Assembly (NCBI GenBank): GCA_013368445.1
Contig: JAACJO010000013.1
Span: forward strand, 248,001-312,000
Direction: 5' to 3'
Origin: Leucocoprinus leucothites
Lineage: Eukaryota > Basidiomycota > Agaricomycetes > Agaricales > Agaricaceae
Length of the DNA: 64,000 nt
The notes beneath the pieces were generated by a model that worked only from the letters and a program-made list of their open reading frames with translations, had not been told where the DNA came from and did not search any database. The first letter of the stretch is position 1. Each line of letters starts with the position of its first letter. The position numbers and the translations under genes were made by a program. Positions 52,301-62,441 of this stretch are shown piece after piece.

Positions 52301-53170
52301 CAGAATTATCGACCGACAATAAGAATAAACACTTCATTTAACAGCTTACCAAATCTCTAACAATCCTTCCATCTAATCGCGCAACCATGATACTCAATAC
52401 CGTTCTCAGAATTAAGAAACCCGAGTGCATCAAGACGATGCCCATCTCCTTGTTTTTCCATAATGTAGCTGGTGGAAATAGGATACGGAGTAAGATGGAT
52501 TTGAGTTGACGGAGGAAAGCAAGGTCGAGGTTGGGTTTTGTTTGGGTGCTTTGGGATAGAAGAGGGAAGGCTTGTTTGTCTGATGAGTGGGAGGATGGTG
52601 GGGGGAGAAGAACCTGTTGATGGAGAAGGGGGTAAGTGTCAAGTCGTTTGTCGTATTTCAGGAACGCAGAGTTTAACAGCAGATGTCAGTTGGTAGACGA
52701 TTGGGACGGACGGACAAAAATGCGCATAAATCTATTTGGTGGCGCGCCAAGGGCAGCAAGAAGTTCCTCCCAGTTGTACTCCATGAGAACTTTTAATTAC
52801 TCGGGCCCAGAACGTTCAACTTGACGCTCGAACGACGGTAACAATAGAACGAAAGAGTTGAATGCCAAAAACTCACTTTCTGAACACCACCCTCGTAAGG
52901 AACAAGTAACCACGTTCTGCCTTGCTCATCCTCTTCATAGATCTGCTCTTGCAGTGACTTGATGTCATCATCAGGGAGAGCTCTGCCCTTCCCCTTGTCC
53001 CTGTTTCTCTTACGAGAACCAGAAGAAACTTTTGCAAAGACTTTGTGTAGGACTTGTACCGGTAGAGAACGTAAAAGTAGAACAGTGCCCAAGATCAGGA
53101 GTATGGTCCGACGAGAAGGGCTCTGTTTAGTGTTGAAAGGGTATGGCAGGGGTTTCGAGAAGACCGTCAT
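49322..53170 (-). CDS. Peroxisomal long-chain acyl-CoA ABC half-transporter (ABCD/PXA type)
   Basis: Multi-exon gene. The N-terminus is [12 protein letters not shown], then a hydrophobic stretch ([19 protein letters not shown]). The membrane domain includes [57 protein letters not shown] and [20 protein letters not shown]. The ABCD EAA-like loop reads VGRESEEVA, followed by FYDGGGREK. The nucleotide-binding domain has Walker [19 protein letters not shown], signature LSGGEKQR and Walker [13 protein letters not shown], then a coiled tail ending KELDDC. This matches fungal Pxa1/Pxa2, half-transporters that pair to bring fatty acyl-CoA into peroxisomes for beta-oxidation; I cannot tell which of the two it is. 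One intron (about 51856-52203) is some 350 bases long against 50-60 elsewhere. The start is uncertain: ATG 53308 is also in frame. Confidence 0.82.
51856..52203 (-). other. Unusually long intron in the ABC transporter gene
   Basis: Between the exon ending STYTNSM and the exon starting IRHLQSVLH lie about 348 bases, with a gtacgc donor and a ctatag acceptor. The frame continues correctly across it. I see no terminal repeats or coding sequence inside, but it could hold an old insertion. Confidence 0.5.
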
Positions 53171-53402
53171 GCTTAAGAGTTGGAGGCGCCGCAAACCTGG
53201 CGGCTGGAGAACTGAGTTATCCTTGGACCGTTGGAGAGATTTCTCAGCCTGGAGTCGATAGGTTGGAAAGGGACAGATCGGAGAGTCTGGCTGAGTTCTG
53301 CGCGTCAAGATGAGATACGGAGCTTGGCATGTGAAATGGGGTAGGAGGCATGTGATACAAGCGTCTATATATCGTAACCTATGCTTTTATCCAGATACAC
53401 GT

Positions 53403-53483
53403 GGTGCTATAGTGTAGTGGTTATCACTCGGGATTTTGATTACGTAATTTCCCGAAACCCAGGTTCGAACCCTGGTAGCACCT
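53403..53483 (+). tRNA. tRNA-Gln (anticodon TTG) with a 9-base intron
   Basis: Full cloverleaf: the acceptor stem GGTGCTA pairs with TAGCACC. The D arm is GTG...GGTTA...CAC. The anticodon stem CGGGA pairs with TCCCG. The T arm is CCAGG-TTCGAAC-CCTGG, and the discriminator base is T. The anticodon loop is enlarged to 16 bases. Taking out TTACGTAAT right after position 37 leaves a normal seven-base loop with anticodon TTG, so this is a nuclear intron-containing tRNA-Gln. The intron is a near-perfect palindrome. A T run after the gene (53495-53499) fits RNA polymerase III termination. Confidence 0.88.
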
Positions 53484-53494
53484 TTCGAGCCTTT

Positions 53495-53499
53495 TTTAG
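53495..53499 (+). terminator. Probable RNA polymerase III terminator of the tRNA-Gln gene
   Basis: A run of five T residues on the plus strand about 12 bases past the tRNA, the usual stop signal for polymerase III. Confidence 0.5.
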
Positions 53500-53847
53500 A
53501 AGTTGTGTCCCACAGTCTTGATCAGTCATGTGATCGAGAATTTAGGTTTCATCCAGTGCTGCTTTGAAGCGTTTCGGGTTTAATCCCTTCCTTTTGACTT
53601 TTCCCATCCTAACATTTTTTTCGCCTCCTGCTCGCTGTTGTCGTCAACGTCGCCGGCGCTGCTCGTGCGCACATTTTGACGGCGTCCAGCCTGGGCTTCG
53701 CCTAGCACCTACCGCCGACTTTGCAGATAAAGCCTATACTCGCATATCGACATGGAGGGCAGTAGCAGTAGCTACACTTTTTCTCGAGCCAGGGTACGTG
53801 CTCAGTTCGATATTCCAGGCTGAAAATCTCATAGATATGTGTAATAG

Positions 53848-56346
53848 ATGGATTCTAGATCACCTCCGTCTCCAGCAGCTTCTTCCCCGAGCCTAACTCA
53901 ATCAGCGTCAAACTCGTCCAGTTCACCCCCTCAGCCCACCACTCCGCCCAGACAGCCCAAACCTCGGTACCCAGATCTCGGTAGAGTACCTCTACATCGC
54001 CGAGGGACATCTCAAACCTACGAACGTCTGGAGGATCTCTTGCGTGAGGCGGGCTACAAGGAAACTCGAATTTTCACACCCGAATCTGACAAGCGCAGAC
54101 TTGGCGGCCGAGGCCAAGGCGAGGAGGATGATGAATCTGGGAGCAGTAAGAAACAAGGAGTTGGCGCAGCAGTGGTCGGATTTTTGGCTGGGCTGGTTAC
54201 GGGTGGAAATGCGAATACGACTGGGACCGGGGCTAATACGAGTTCGACGGGTGGCAGTGGTAGCTTGAGACAACGGGAATCCGATGATAATCCAGACTTG
54301 CGCCCGCGGATCTCCCGAACTCAGTCTCCCTCCCCACTCGCAGACAAACAACAGCACCGAGGCAGAGAAGATGAAGGTTCGCGCACTAGTGCTGCCGAGG
54401 AGTCTAGCGAGCTGCAGACACCGCTCATGACCTCATCCATCGAGAGTCTCAACGACCCGACTCCAAAGGCTTACCGTCGCCAGACGTCACAGTCGTACTA
54501 TACTCAGCACTACTCGAGACCATCTTCCCGCCCAACAACGCCATCTGCATATCATCAATATCAACATCAGCAACAACATCAGCATCAGGCGCCACTCAGG
54601 GCATCAACTACTCAGTACCAAAGGTATCAAGTCTCGGCTGCTCAACGTCATCTCCAACACCAGGCTTCCAGGTCCTCCATTCACACCAACTACGCCACTG
54701 CTGCCGCCACAGTCAACCTGAACCACCAAGGCACAGCTTCCAACGGCAGTAGTGATGGTAATTTCGGAGGAAACGTCAATGTTAACGCCATTCAACATCC
54801 ACGCCCCTCACGTGCAGGAACATACCTTCGTCATATGGTATCCACGTCTTCTGTACCTCATCCCCTCCCTCCTCGACCCAGTTCAACACCTGTTCAACAT
54901 AGAAATTTCCAAGTTGAAGGTGATTCATCTGATGCTGAGACAACGTGCAGGCCTGCTCTTCCCAGGAACTGGTTAGACAATGTTGCTCGTGCCATTCTCT
55001 TCGGTGTGGCATCCACAGGTGCTTCTACTACCTCCTCATCTCCCCCTTTCTCCTCTTCCTCTCACCTCGCCCCTCACCATGCTCATCAACAACGACCACT
55101 CCGCACGTCTCGAAGTTCCCTTTCCCAAACGACTATTGCTCGCAACAATGGTAAAGCCAATTCACGTCGATCGGGCCTCGCAGACCAAACCAACACTGTC
55201 CCTCCACCGCCATCCGTCCCTCCTGCTCTATTCGCCCGCCTTGAGAGAGGCCGTGCGTCGTCTTCTCAGAGCGTGTTAAGAGCCCAGGTGACATGTCGGA
55301 GTGCGCCTGCGAGTAGATCTTCTTCTGTTGTTCGCGGTGGCGGCGGATTCGGCACTGAGAAAGGTCGTGATGGTGAGAGTAAGGGAAAGGGTTCCTCAAG
55401 GAAACACTTGAAGGAAAATGATGGGATTTCTGGAACTCGTAAACGGCAGCACCCCCCGACAACACGAAAGCAGGACAAGAAGGGCAAAGCCAAGAAGAAA
55501 AAGAAGTCTAAATCGAAAACAGACGAAAAACCGTGTGTGCCGTCTCTTGCACGAACACGGATAGAAGGGGACGGGTGGCACTCTCTCCGCGGTACTTCGT
55601 CGTCGTCGTCCACCAGGAAAAATTCCACAATTTTCTCGGACACAGAACATCGATTCTTCTCCTCTCCTGACTTCGATTACCACCCCACCTCTTCCGGGTA
55701 TTCGACCTCTGCCAACTCGTACTCCCTCGACTCTTCTGCCTCTGCCGACTCCTCTGACTATTCTTTTTCTGATTCCGATGTTGATTCCGACGAAGATGAA
55801 GGAGAGCTAACTCTTGCCCGTATGCTTGTCCCACCGAAAAGGCAACATTCGATTCAGAGCCTCCGTAAACACCTTCGTCTGAACCTCACCACCTCACCCC
55901 CGCCTCGCCACTCCCATTCTCATTCTTCTTTCGCTGCTATTACAACTACTACCCCTGCCATTGCAGGTGATAATCCCGGTCCCAATCTTAACCCTTCGCT
56001 TTCTCGACTTCGCCAATTACACAATTCCTCGTCCACTGCCACACTTCGTTCCCACTCTGGCACTACGGTTGCTGTTAATGGGCGTGCGGTATCGCTATCG
56101 ACTGCACAATCCCGAACAGAGGGTGTGGCAGCTGTAGGCGAATGGGAACACGAATGGCGTCGTGGTAAATACTCGTCTCGTAGATCAAGCGAAGACGACG
56201 ATGAAGTCGAGTCTCTCACTTGGTTAAGCCGTGATGATGTTACTACTACTACTGGTGGTGGTGGTAGTCAACGAAGCATGGCGAAAGGGAAATCTCGACT
56301 TGGTCTTCCGAGTCCTTGGAACACTACTACTGCTTTTGCTTCATGA
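53848..56346 (+). CDS. Large Ser/Thr/His-rich, mostly disordered protein, 832 residues
   Basis: A single open frame runs from ATG 53848 to TGA 56344-56346. Near the N-terminus, a more ordered part reads TYERLEDLLREAGYKETRIF and later GVGAAVVGFLAGLVTGG, a short hydrophobic Gly/Ala segment. The remainder is low-complexity: His/Gln runs (HQYQHQQQHQHQ), long Ser runs, a Lys-rich patch (KKGKAKKKKKSKSK), an acidic Ser/Asp stretch (SDSDVDSDEDEGELTLARM) and a Thr/Gly tail. The codon pattern is kept over 2.5 kb, which supports a real gene. I recognise no domain of known function; the ordered N-terminal motif may define a mushroom-specific family. A regulatory or nuclear role is possible from composition but unproven. 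Confidence 0.65.
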   Translation: MDSRSPPSPAASSPSLTQSASNSSSSPPQPTTPPRQPKPRYPDLGRVPLHRRGTSQTYERLEDLLREAGYKETRIFTPESDKRRLGGRGQGEEDDESGSSKKQGVGAAVVGFLAGLVTGGNANTTGTGANTSSTGGSGSLRQRESDDNPDLRPRISRTQSPSPLADKQQHRGREDEGSRTSAAEESSELQTPLMTSSIESLNDPTPKAYRRQTSQSYYTQHYSRPSSRPTTPSAYHQYQHQQQHQHQAPLRASTTQYQRYQVSAAQRHLQHQASRSSIHTNYATAAATVNLNHQGTASNGSSDGNFGGNVNVNAIQHPRPSRAGTYLRHMVSTSSVPHPLPPRPSSTPVQHRNFQVEGDSSDAETTCRPALPRNWLDNVARAILFGVASTGASTTSSSPPFSSSSHLAPHHAHQQRPLRTSRSSLSQTTIARNNGKANSRRSGLADQTNTVPPPPSVPPALFARLERGRASSSQSVLRAQVTCRSAPASRSSSVVRGGGGFGTEKGRDGESKGKGSSRKHLKENDGISGTRKRQHPPTTRKQDKKGKAKKKKKSKSKTDEKPCVPSLARTRIEGDGWHSLRGTSSSSSTRKNSTIFSDTEHRFFSSPDFDYHPTSSGYSTSANSYSLDSSASADSSDYSFSDSDVDSDEDEGELTLARMLVPPKRQHSIQSLRKHLRLNLTTSPPPRHSHSHSSFAAITTTTPAIAGDNPGPNLNPSLSRLRQLHNSSSTATLRSHSGTTVAVNGRAVSLSTAQSRTEGVAAVGEWEHEWRRGKYSSRRSSEDDDEVESLTWLSRDDVTTTTGGGGSQRSMAKGKSRLGLPSPWNTTTAFAS

Positions 56347-57823
56347 ATCAAATCAAAATCCGAGTTGAGTATGTATTTTGAAATCGTTGGAAATTGATAC
56401 AGATACTTTGAAAGTATTTCCTTTTTTCTTTCTTATTTGTACAGTTCTTTGGTCCTTTATTCTTTGGTATCTTATTCTTTTTTTTATGTGTTTGGTTCAG
56501 AGGGGTTACTTAGAATTGAAATTACATGTGGAAGTTTTTTTTTTATGTATTACATATCGATCATCATTATTGGCATCATCATCTTTCATCGTACAGCGCA
56601 TTCCCTTGGTATAATACTCTACCTACCTACTTACCTACTCACCTACCTACCCATCTACCTACCTACCTATCAACCTAAGTAGTGCATTCTTGACCGACCT
56701 CTCTACCTAGTGTGTACTTGAATAAAAAAAGTTGTGCTCGCCCTTTCTCGGGCTGTGAGGAGATTTGGTTATCGTGCATACAGAGCACATTGACCAGAAC
56801 GTAAATCAATGGTAAATGACACAACCCCCTCCAACTGTGACACGCTGAAACCATCCTCACTCAGCCGAAACCTGTGACAAAGACCTAGTGCGTTACCTGG
56901 CCGTCGCCTATGGTGCATATTAAAGCAAAAGCACTGTGTTCAAGCGACAAACGAGAGAGGATGATTAGAGTTCTCTGGAGCGGAACTCGATGTCCGACCA
57001 TTATATCGCAAGCTTCCAGCGTTGACGGGGGTCAATGCTCTATCAGACTTGATGCATGAGAATGTACAAATGTGTTAAAGGGTCTTGTTAAAGCGAGCGA
57101 TGTAGTAGTTGGTAGTGGTTGGGAATAAACCAGCGAACTACTTTATAAGGGAGGATAGGATGTTTTATGGACAAGGCCGGTGGAAACATTCTATACATAT
57201 GTTTAATCTACAGTACTTAGATTATCTATCAGGGGCCGATTCCTATAGAATGCATTGTTTATGTGACTGTCCCGAGTCCCCGATCCCGTCACCAGATGTG
57301 AAGTACATTGCTTTTGGAATTAGACTCTATTCCAAAGATTGATGGCTTTGATTCAATGGACTCACATAGAGTAAAACTCGGTCCATCAAGGTTCCGAGTG
57401 TAAAGCACGAAAACCATCGAAGCACATATGTTGTTGAGATCACACTCTCATGAACCTTTTTACTTCTCTGGATTTCTGGGTTCACGGTACTAGTCCGAGA
57501 GATATCACCGAACGTCCTTACTTATCGATCGCGGACTCAACATTGGGGGATTCTTGATATGTTTCCGGATGTGTGGCAGAAGCAGTCTCTATGGAGGACA
57601 GACTGAGATACTACAGAGAGATTACAGGCTGGGTCTTGGACTTGAGGTGTGATTATGATTCAACGGAGAATATGGGAGACTGAAGTTATTTTGCTTGACT
57701 AGGGCTCCAGCACTGTGAGTATGCAAACCCACATCATGTGTCTTTTGAACCTGTGAATGGATCACTACCGGTATTTCAGCTTCAGCCAGGGCTGTGTCTT
57801 TGATCGAGTCTCCGATGACAACA
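56347..57823. other. Intergenic region with a (CTAC)n repeat
   Basis: 3' flank of the Ser-rich gene, a T-rich stretch, the tandem repeat at 56619-56677, and about 1 kb of unrecognised sequence leading to the hydrolase relic. Confidence 0.4.
56619..56677. repeat. Imperfect (CTAC)n microsatellite
   Basis: About 14 units of CTAC or close variants (TTAC, CTAT, CCAT) in a row. Confidence 0.8.
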
Positions 57824-57952
57824 GTCATTGAAACCGGTTCCATGAAGCGTAATAACACTCGTATATGCTAATGTGCCTTTAACTGGACCGTTGTCTGTGT
57901 AGGAGAGATGATTGCCATCCGGCAAGTGAGCGATCGCAGTATTGAAGGCCAT
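57824..57952 (-). pseudogene. Relic of the N-terminus of an alpha/beta hydrolase gene
   Basis: From an ATG at 57952 the minus strand reads MAFNTAIAHLPDGNHLSYTD and continues NGPVKGTLAYTSVITLHGTG, then FND. That is the usual start of fungal alpha/beta hydrolases: an LPDG strand, YTD-G, a hydrophobic beta strand, and the HG-G-F oxyanion region. Soon afterwards the frame is lost, and no nucleophile elbow (G-x-S-x-G) follows within the next few hundred bases. I read it as the truncated remains of a gene, not a functional one. Confidence 0.45.
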
Positions 57953-58250
57953 GGTGGAGAGGGGTGATAAAAACCATGGAGGTTCAACAAAGGACTTTTA
58001 TACCTGGTGCGTTACTTGAACGTGAGGAAGATATTTACCAGTCGGCATAAAGGCCCTATGCTTAATGGAGCACCCTGGAGATATCGCTCTGTCAGAAGGC
58101 CCGAGACGTTGGACGATCAGAGCGAATTCCCTTGGCTGCAGCGATGATGGTTAATAATTTTATGGGGCGGCTATAAGCGAAATCCATGAATGTGCGCTCA
58201 TAGGAAGGAGGCGAATTCTTACCCAATCTCTCCCGCGCGACGTGCGAGGT

Positions 58251-58482
58251 ACGGGTACCGATAATTTATCGCTACCGCTACTGCACCACCCGCTACACTA
58301 CCGCTACGTTATCGCATGTTACCGCTACACTCCCGCTACAGTAAGGACTAGGCTCATGACCATCCAAAATACCAACAGTATTGCCACAGCGGTGGTGTAG
58401 CGGTAATGTGGAGGTACTGTAGCAGAACCGTAGCGGCAATGTAGCGGGGCGGTAGTGGTAGCGGTAAATTCTAGACCCCCGT
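58251..58482. mobile_element. MITE-like element with inverted ends rich in TACCGCTAC
   Basis: The left end acggg..aatttatcgctaccgctac (58251-58281) is an inverted match to the right end gtagtggtagcggtaaattctagacccccgt (58451-58481). Between them are several copies of CCGCTACA on the left arm and of TGTAGCGG on the right arm, so most of the 232 bases can fold into a long hairpin. There is no coding capacity. The centre (gaccatccaaaatacc) recurs in the second element near 60650. I could not fix a target-site duplication. Confidence 0.6.
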
Positions 58483-58898
58483 CCTTACTCAGCTCTCGGC
58501 ATATGACGGCCATCACGAAGCCAATTAGATGCTTCAAACAGCATATGTGGCTTAATCAAAGGTACACGACCTAGCTTCCCTTGCACCTATTATTTCAGTC
58601 TCGCAGAAATGTACTCTCCAATCAGGCGACGAATATCGCAACATTTGCTGATCATGCCGAATTTTATACACCAAGCAAAGATTTCTCAGTCAGCAGTCTG
58701 ATTCTTAGAAGTGACGGCGAACTCCCTTCACATATGACATCTAGGGTAATTCAATGGAGCTCTAAAGGCTCTTGGGGACTGTAAGCTTAGTAGGGCCTTC
58801 AGCTTCATAAGCTTATTCAGCCCAAACATCTGGCAAATATATATATGTTCGTGGGCTAGGTTGTGGGGCAGACTCCCATTGCACAAACATAGATCGCT

Positions 58899-60514
58899 AT
58901 GACAATTCCCAAGACCACTCGCCAGTATCAGCTTTCCAAGGTTCACTATACTCCATCCGCTTTCAGTCTTGAATATGTTGACCTATTAACTCCTATCAGG
59001 TCGGCTCGTATGACAACCTTGAGGTCAGAGAGGCACCCGTAAGCCCTCCCAAAGCGTATGAAGCCCTTGTGAAGGTCCATGCAGTGTCCCTCAATGTAAG
59101 CAAAACCCCAGCATATATGCACATTCTTACACCCTGAATTATAGTATCGCGATTTGCTCATTACGAAAGGGATGTACATTAGTAGGTAAGTCCTCTTGAT
59201 AAGCACGTCATGAAGATCACCTGTGATGAAGTTCGTTGCATAGTACCCTTGACCAGGCAATCCCTTGCTCGGACATGGCTGGGGAGGTTATTGCGATCGG
59301 GGAGGGAGTAAAAGACTGGAAAATCGGTGACCGTGTCTGTGCTAATTTCTCTCTCGATCATATCCATGGAAATACGACTCCTGAGATACAAGCGACGAGT
59401 CTTGGAGCTAAGATCCATGGTGTTTTGACCCACTATCGAACTTTCCCGACGCATGTAGGTGCTCAATTCTTGATATCGCGAAAGATTCGATCTAAGGTCT
59501 TTATCAGTCTCTTGTCAGAGTACCCGAGCACTACAGCTATGAAGATGCATCCACATTACCGTATGTCATTCTCACCATCTTGCATGCAGCATGCGTCCGA
59601 AATATCGATATCTCTGATCTAGTTGTGCTGCCCTGACCGCATACAACGCTCTGCTAGGCCTAGTTCCTGTTAAGGCTGGAGACTACGTTCTCGCTCTTGG
59701 CCTGGGTGGCGTATCTACGTGTGTTCTCACTCTCCGGCAGGGAAGCTACCGATATGTGTTCATGATTAACCTACAGTTGGGGTCTTCAATTCGCTCTCGC
59801 ATCGGGGGCTACGGTTATTGCGACATCTTCGTCTGATGAGAAGTTGGAAGTCGCGGCCAAGCTTGGCGCTCAGCACCTCATCAACTACAAGAAAACTCCT
59901 AATTGGGATGAAGAAGTGTTGAAGATCGTGGGTACCAAGCTTTCATTTCTAAGGGCCTTGTGAACTTACGTACGGTACAGACGAATGGAGTTGGTGTCGA
60001 CCATGTTATTGAGGTCAGTTTAACATGCCTGATATATCAAGCGAGAATTGGGGTTATAAATATTAGGTTGGAGGTCAAGGGACACTTGGTCGCAGTATGA
60101 ACTCGGTTCGTATCGGGGGTTGCATAAACATCATTGGCATTGTCTCCCAGGTTCAGTCTTCCCCAAAAATTCCCTCCAGACACTTTCTGATCTTTCGATT
60201 GTGAAATGATATAGGATGCGGCTCGAAATGATGCTAATTTCATTGCCAACGCGATCGGGAAAGCTGCCGTTATGAGGGGAATATTTACTGGTTCAGTCGC
60301 CCAGTGAGTAGCTCCTGAATGTAAAGGTCGGCGACTCGTGATTGGCTTGACCATGGTTTTTAGATTCAGAGACATGATCCGTCTCATTACTGCCAACCCG
60401 GAGAAAACCAAGCCTATTATTTCCAAGGTTTTCTCCTTTGACCAAGCTCTCGATGCGTTCAAATACATGGATTCAGGGGAGCATGTTGGCAAGGTGGTCA
60501 TCAAGGTGACCTAG
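58899..60514 (+). CDS. Medium-chain (zinc-independent) NAD(P)H oxidoreductase, quinone-reductase type
   Basis: About nine exons. Exon 1 from ATG 58899 gives MTIPKTTRQYQLSK, joined to VGSYDNLEVREAPVSPPKAY and EALVKVHAVSLN. Then YRDLLITKGMYIS, CSDMAGEVIAIGEGVKDWK and IGDRVCANFSLDHIHG follow. Coenzyme binding is by VLALGLGGVST, intron, and WGLQFALASGATVIATSS, with NGVGVDHVIE, VGGQGTLGRSMNS and a C-terminal HVGKVVIKVT (stop 60512-60514). The GROES-like start and the single-Gly-rich Rossmann motif place it in the MDR superfamily. The Cys/His set of zinc alcohol dehydrogenases is absent (YRDLLI replaces the zinc-site Cys), so it is of the quinone or enoyl reductase type. The substrate is unknown. 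It lies between two related inverted-repeat elements. Confidence 0.8.
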
Positions 60515-60567
60515 AATATATGGTATATTCGCAGTGTATTTTTATGTCCGGAATTGATAGTATCGCC

Positions 60568-61585
60568 CTGATCATTTACCGCTACCGCTACACCACCGCT
60601 ACCGCCCATATACTAGATAGCGTCCATTCCTGGTCTCACGGCCTTCCAAAATACTCATTATTGACACAGCCGACACCTATGCTTCGTGTAAAGCCCACCA
60701 CAGGATGTTTACTGCACTACCTCATATACGTACTTCAAAGGCTAATCATATACAACTCAGCTAGATTGCTCTATTTAGTTTCGACCAGTGCTCTACATGA
60801 GATTCCACCCTCACAATTCAAGTGTCTCTCGGTTACCTTGAATATCATAACTACATAACTATTACTGAACAGTTACCGTCTTGATAATGACCATCTCGCC
60901 CTCCAATCTAACACAATATAACATGTTCCTTAAGATACCATGAATCTCTGAGTCTAAACCGAACCCCACACTGCCATTCATCAGTAGACACATAGTCAAC
61001 GTACTGAACTATCGTATTTGGTAGCTCGGGGGTGATAGGACAAGGTCCATTCGGAAGCACAGTAGTAGTAGCATAGCGACTGTGTAGCGGGGATGTAGCG
61101 ACAACTTTCCTTTTTTTTTCTGATGAACATAGCGACACCGTAGCCGGGTATTATGGTTTTGTAGTAAGTGTGGAGTAGGTGCATATGTTCTGTGCAAGTA
61201 GTCAGGTTTATCTAGTGTGCACAAAGATACTCACATAGAACTCGGACTAGTACTGCATAAAGCAGCACATTGCAATAAGGTAACAATACCTAAGGCAATA
61301 TATTGATCCCTTGTGGTAATTGTGATTAAAACATGAAATGGGCCACTTGATTTCCAAGATATATTTACCTATCAGTTGCCATAGTTGTGTGATTATCGAA
61401 AATCGAAAAAAGCGCCCAGTAAGGGCCAAAGGTGAGTAGCAATAGTTGTCTTACTAACGGTTTGGATGAATCGTGTCGTGAGTTCAAGTGGCCTACATGA
61501 ACATGTGCAGTGACCTTGTCTATGTACTTGTATGTAGCGGGGGTGTAGCGGTAGGGAGCGGTAAATTCTGGACCCCCCCCCCCCC
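60568..61585. mobile_element. TACCGCTAC-rich element(s) downstream of the oxidoreductase gene
   Basis: The left end catttaccgctaccgctac (about 60574-60593) mirrors the right end gtagggagcggtaaattctg, which runs into a C run (61550-61588). The internal stretch near 60640 (gccttccaaaatactcattattgacacagcc) resembles the centre of the element at 58251-58482. A further GTAGCGG cluster at about 61075-61150 means this could be one ~1-kb element or two adjoining ones. No transposase frame is seen, so it is probably non-autonomous. Confidence 0.5.
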
Positions 61586-61810
61586 AATGACAGAGTTCTT
61601 CCGACTTTTTCGCTGCTCACATCCCCTGCGATACCGACTAACAATCCACCCTACTCGACAGTACACAAACCGTCAAATAGTCAAATCACACCCTCATCAC
61701 TGCCTATACACACTCCATAGGTCCACCGACTGTAGCCTCTTCGCTAATCATCCTCGCGACTAACGACATACTCTCTCCCAGATTCTCGCAACTCCAAATC
61801 GTACCTAGTA
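61586..61810. other. Short non-coding stretch after the repeat element
   Basis: No gene seen. The 13-14 base C run at about 61574-61587 borders it. Confidence 0.35.
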
Positions 61811-62284
61811 TGGCCGACAACAGAATCGAGTTAAAGTCAGAAATCTATAAAGCCATCAAGCATTCATCGAAGGAATCCTCGCCGCTGATCTAAAGGGCGA
61901 AGACACCCCCACTCCGACGGGTACACTTTGCAAAGACATAAATTTCCGTCTAGACATGTAAGACGTATTTACTCCATTTATTCCCTCTGCTCGTCGTTAG
62001 TTGATCACATTGTACACTCTACAGCTAACTAGCACAAACCACCAAAGTACAACCTTCAAGTCCAGGTTAACAATTCAACAAACATTTCCAAGTTAAAGAA
62101 GTTTGGAGGTATTACCCTCACAGAGCACACAGCTACCAGACAAGACAGTGCGGCGACGGCACGCCGAGGTTTGATCGATGGTATATATAAACGTATAGCC
62201 AGCTCTTCTCCCCGTCTAATGTCGTCCTACTTCAAAGGCTGTGTGGCGTTTATCTACGAAGCATCAGATTTCCCTATCAGTTGA
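61811..62284 (+). pseudogene. Broken ORF of unknown family
   Basis: ATG 61811 gives ELKSEIYKAIK, and a shift of one base continues AFIEGILAADLKGED and LCKDINFRLDM. After a possible intron at gtaaga, another frame reads KYNLQVQVNNSTNISKLKKF, then GGITLTEHTATRQDSAATAR, and ends EASDFPIS at the stop 62282-62284. The three pieces look coding in composition, but no choice of splice sites I tried joins all of them in one frame. It is either a decayed gene or one with splice sites I missed. I do not recognise the protein. Confidence 0.3.
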
Positions 62285-62441
62285 ACTTAATCCCTCTGTT
62301 ACGCAGTTGGATTTTCGTCGTAAATAATTGTATGCTCAAGCTTTAGCGGTCATTGAAGTGAAGTGTGGATTCAATATCCAAACTATTACCGTGCCTAGCC
62401 TTATACCCGCGTCGCTTCTCCCAAGCTTACAATCACTCTCT

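Noticed and set aside
52959..53261. 100-codon plus-strand frame over the ABC transporter 5' end
   Set aside because: It is antisense to the well-supported N-terminal exon of the transporter.
55133..55643. Minus-strand frames of 110-125 codons
   Set aside because: They are antisense shadows of the Ser-rich 832-residue protein.
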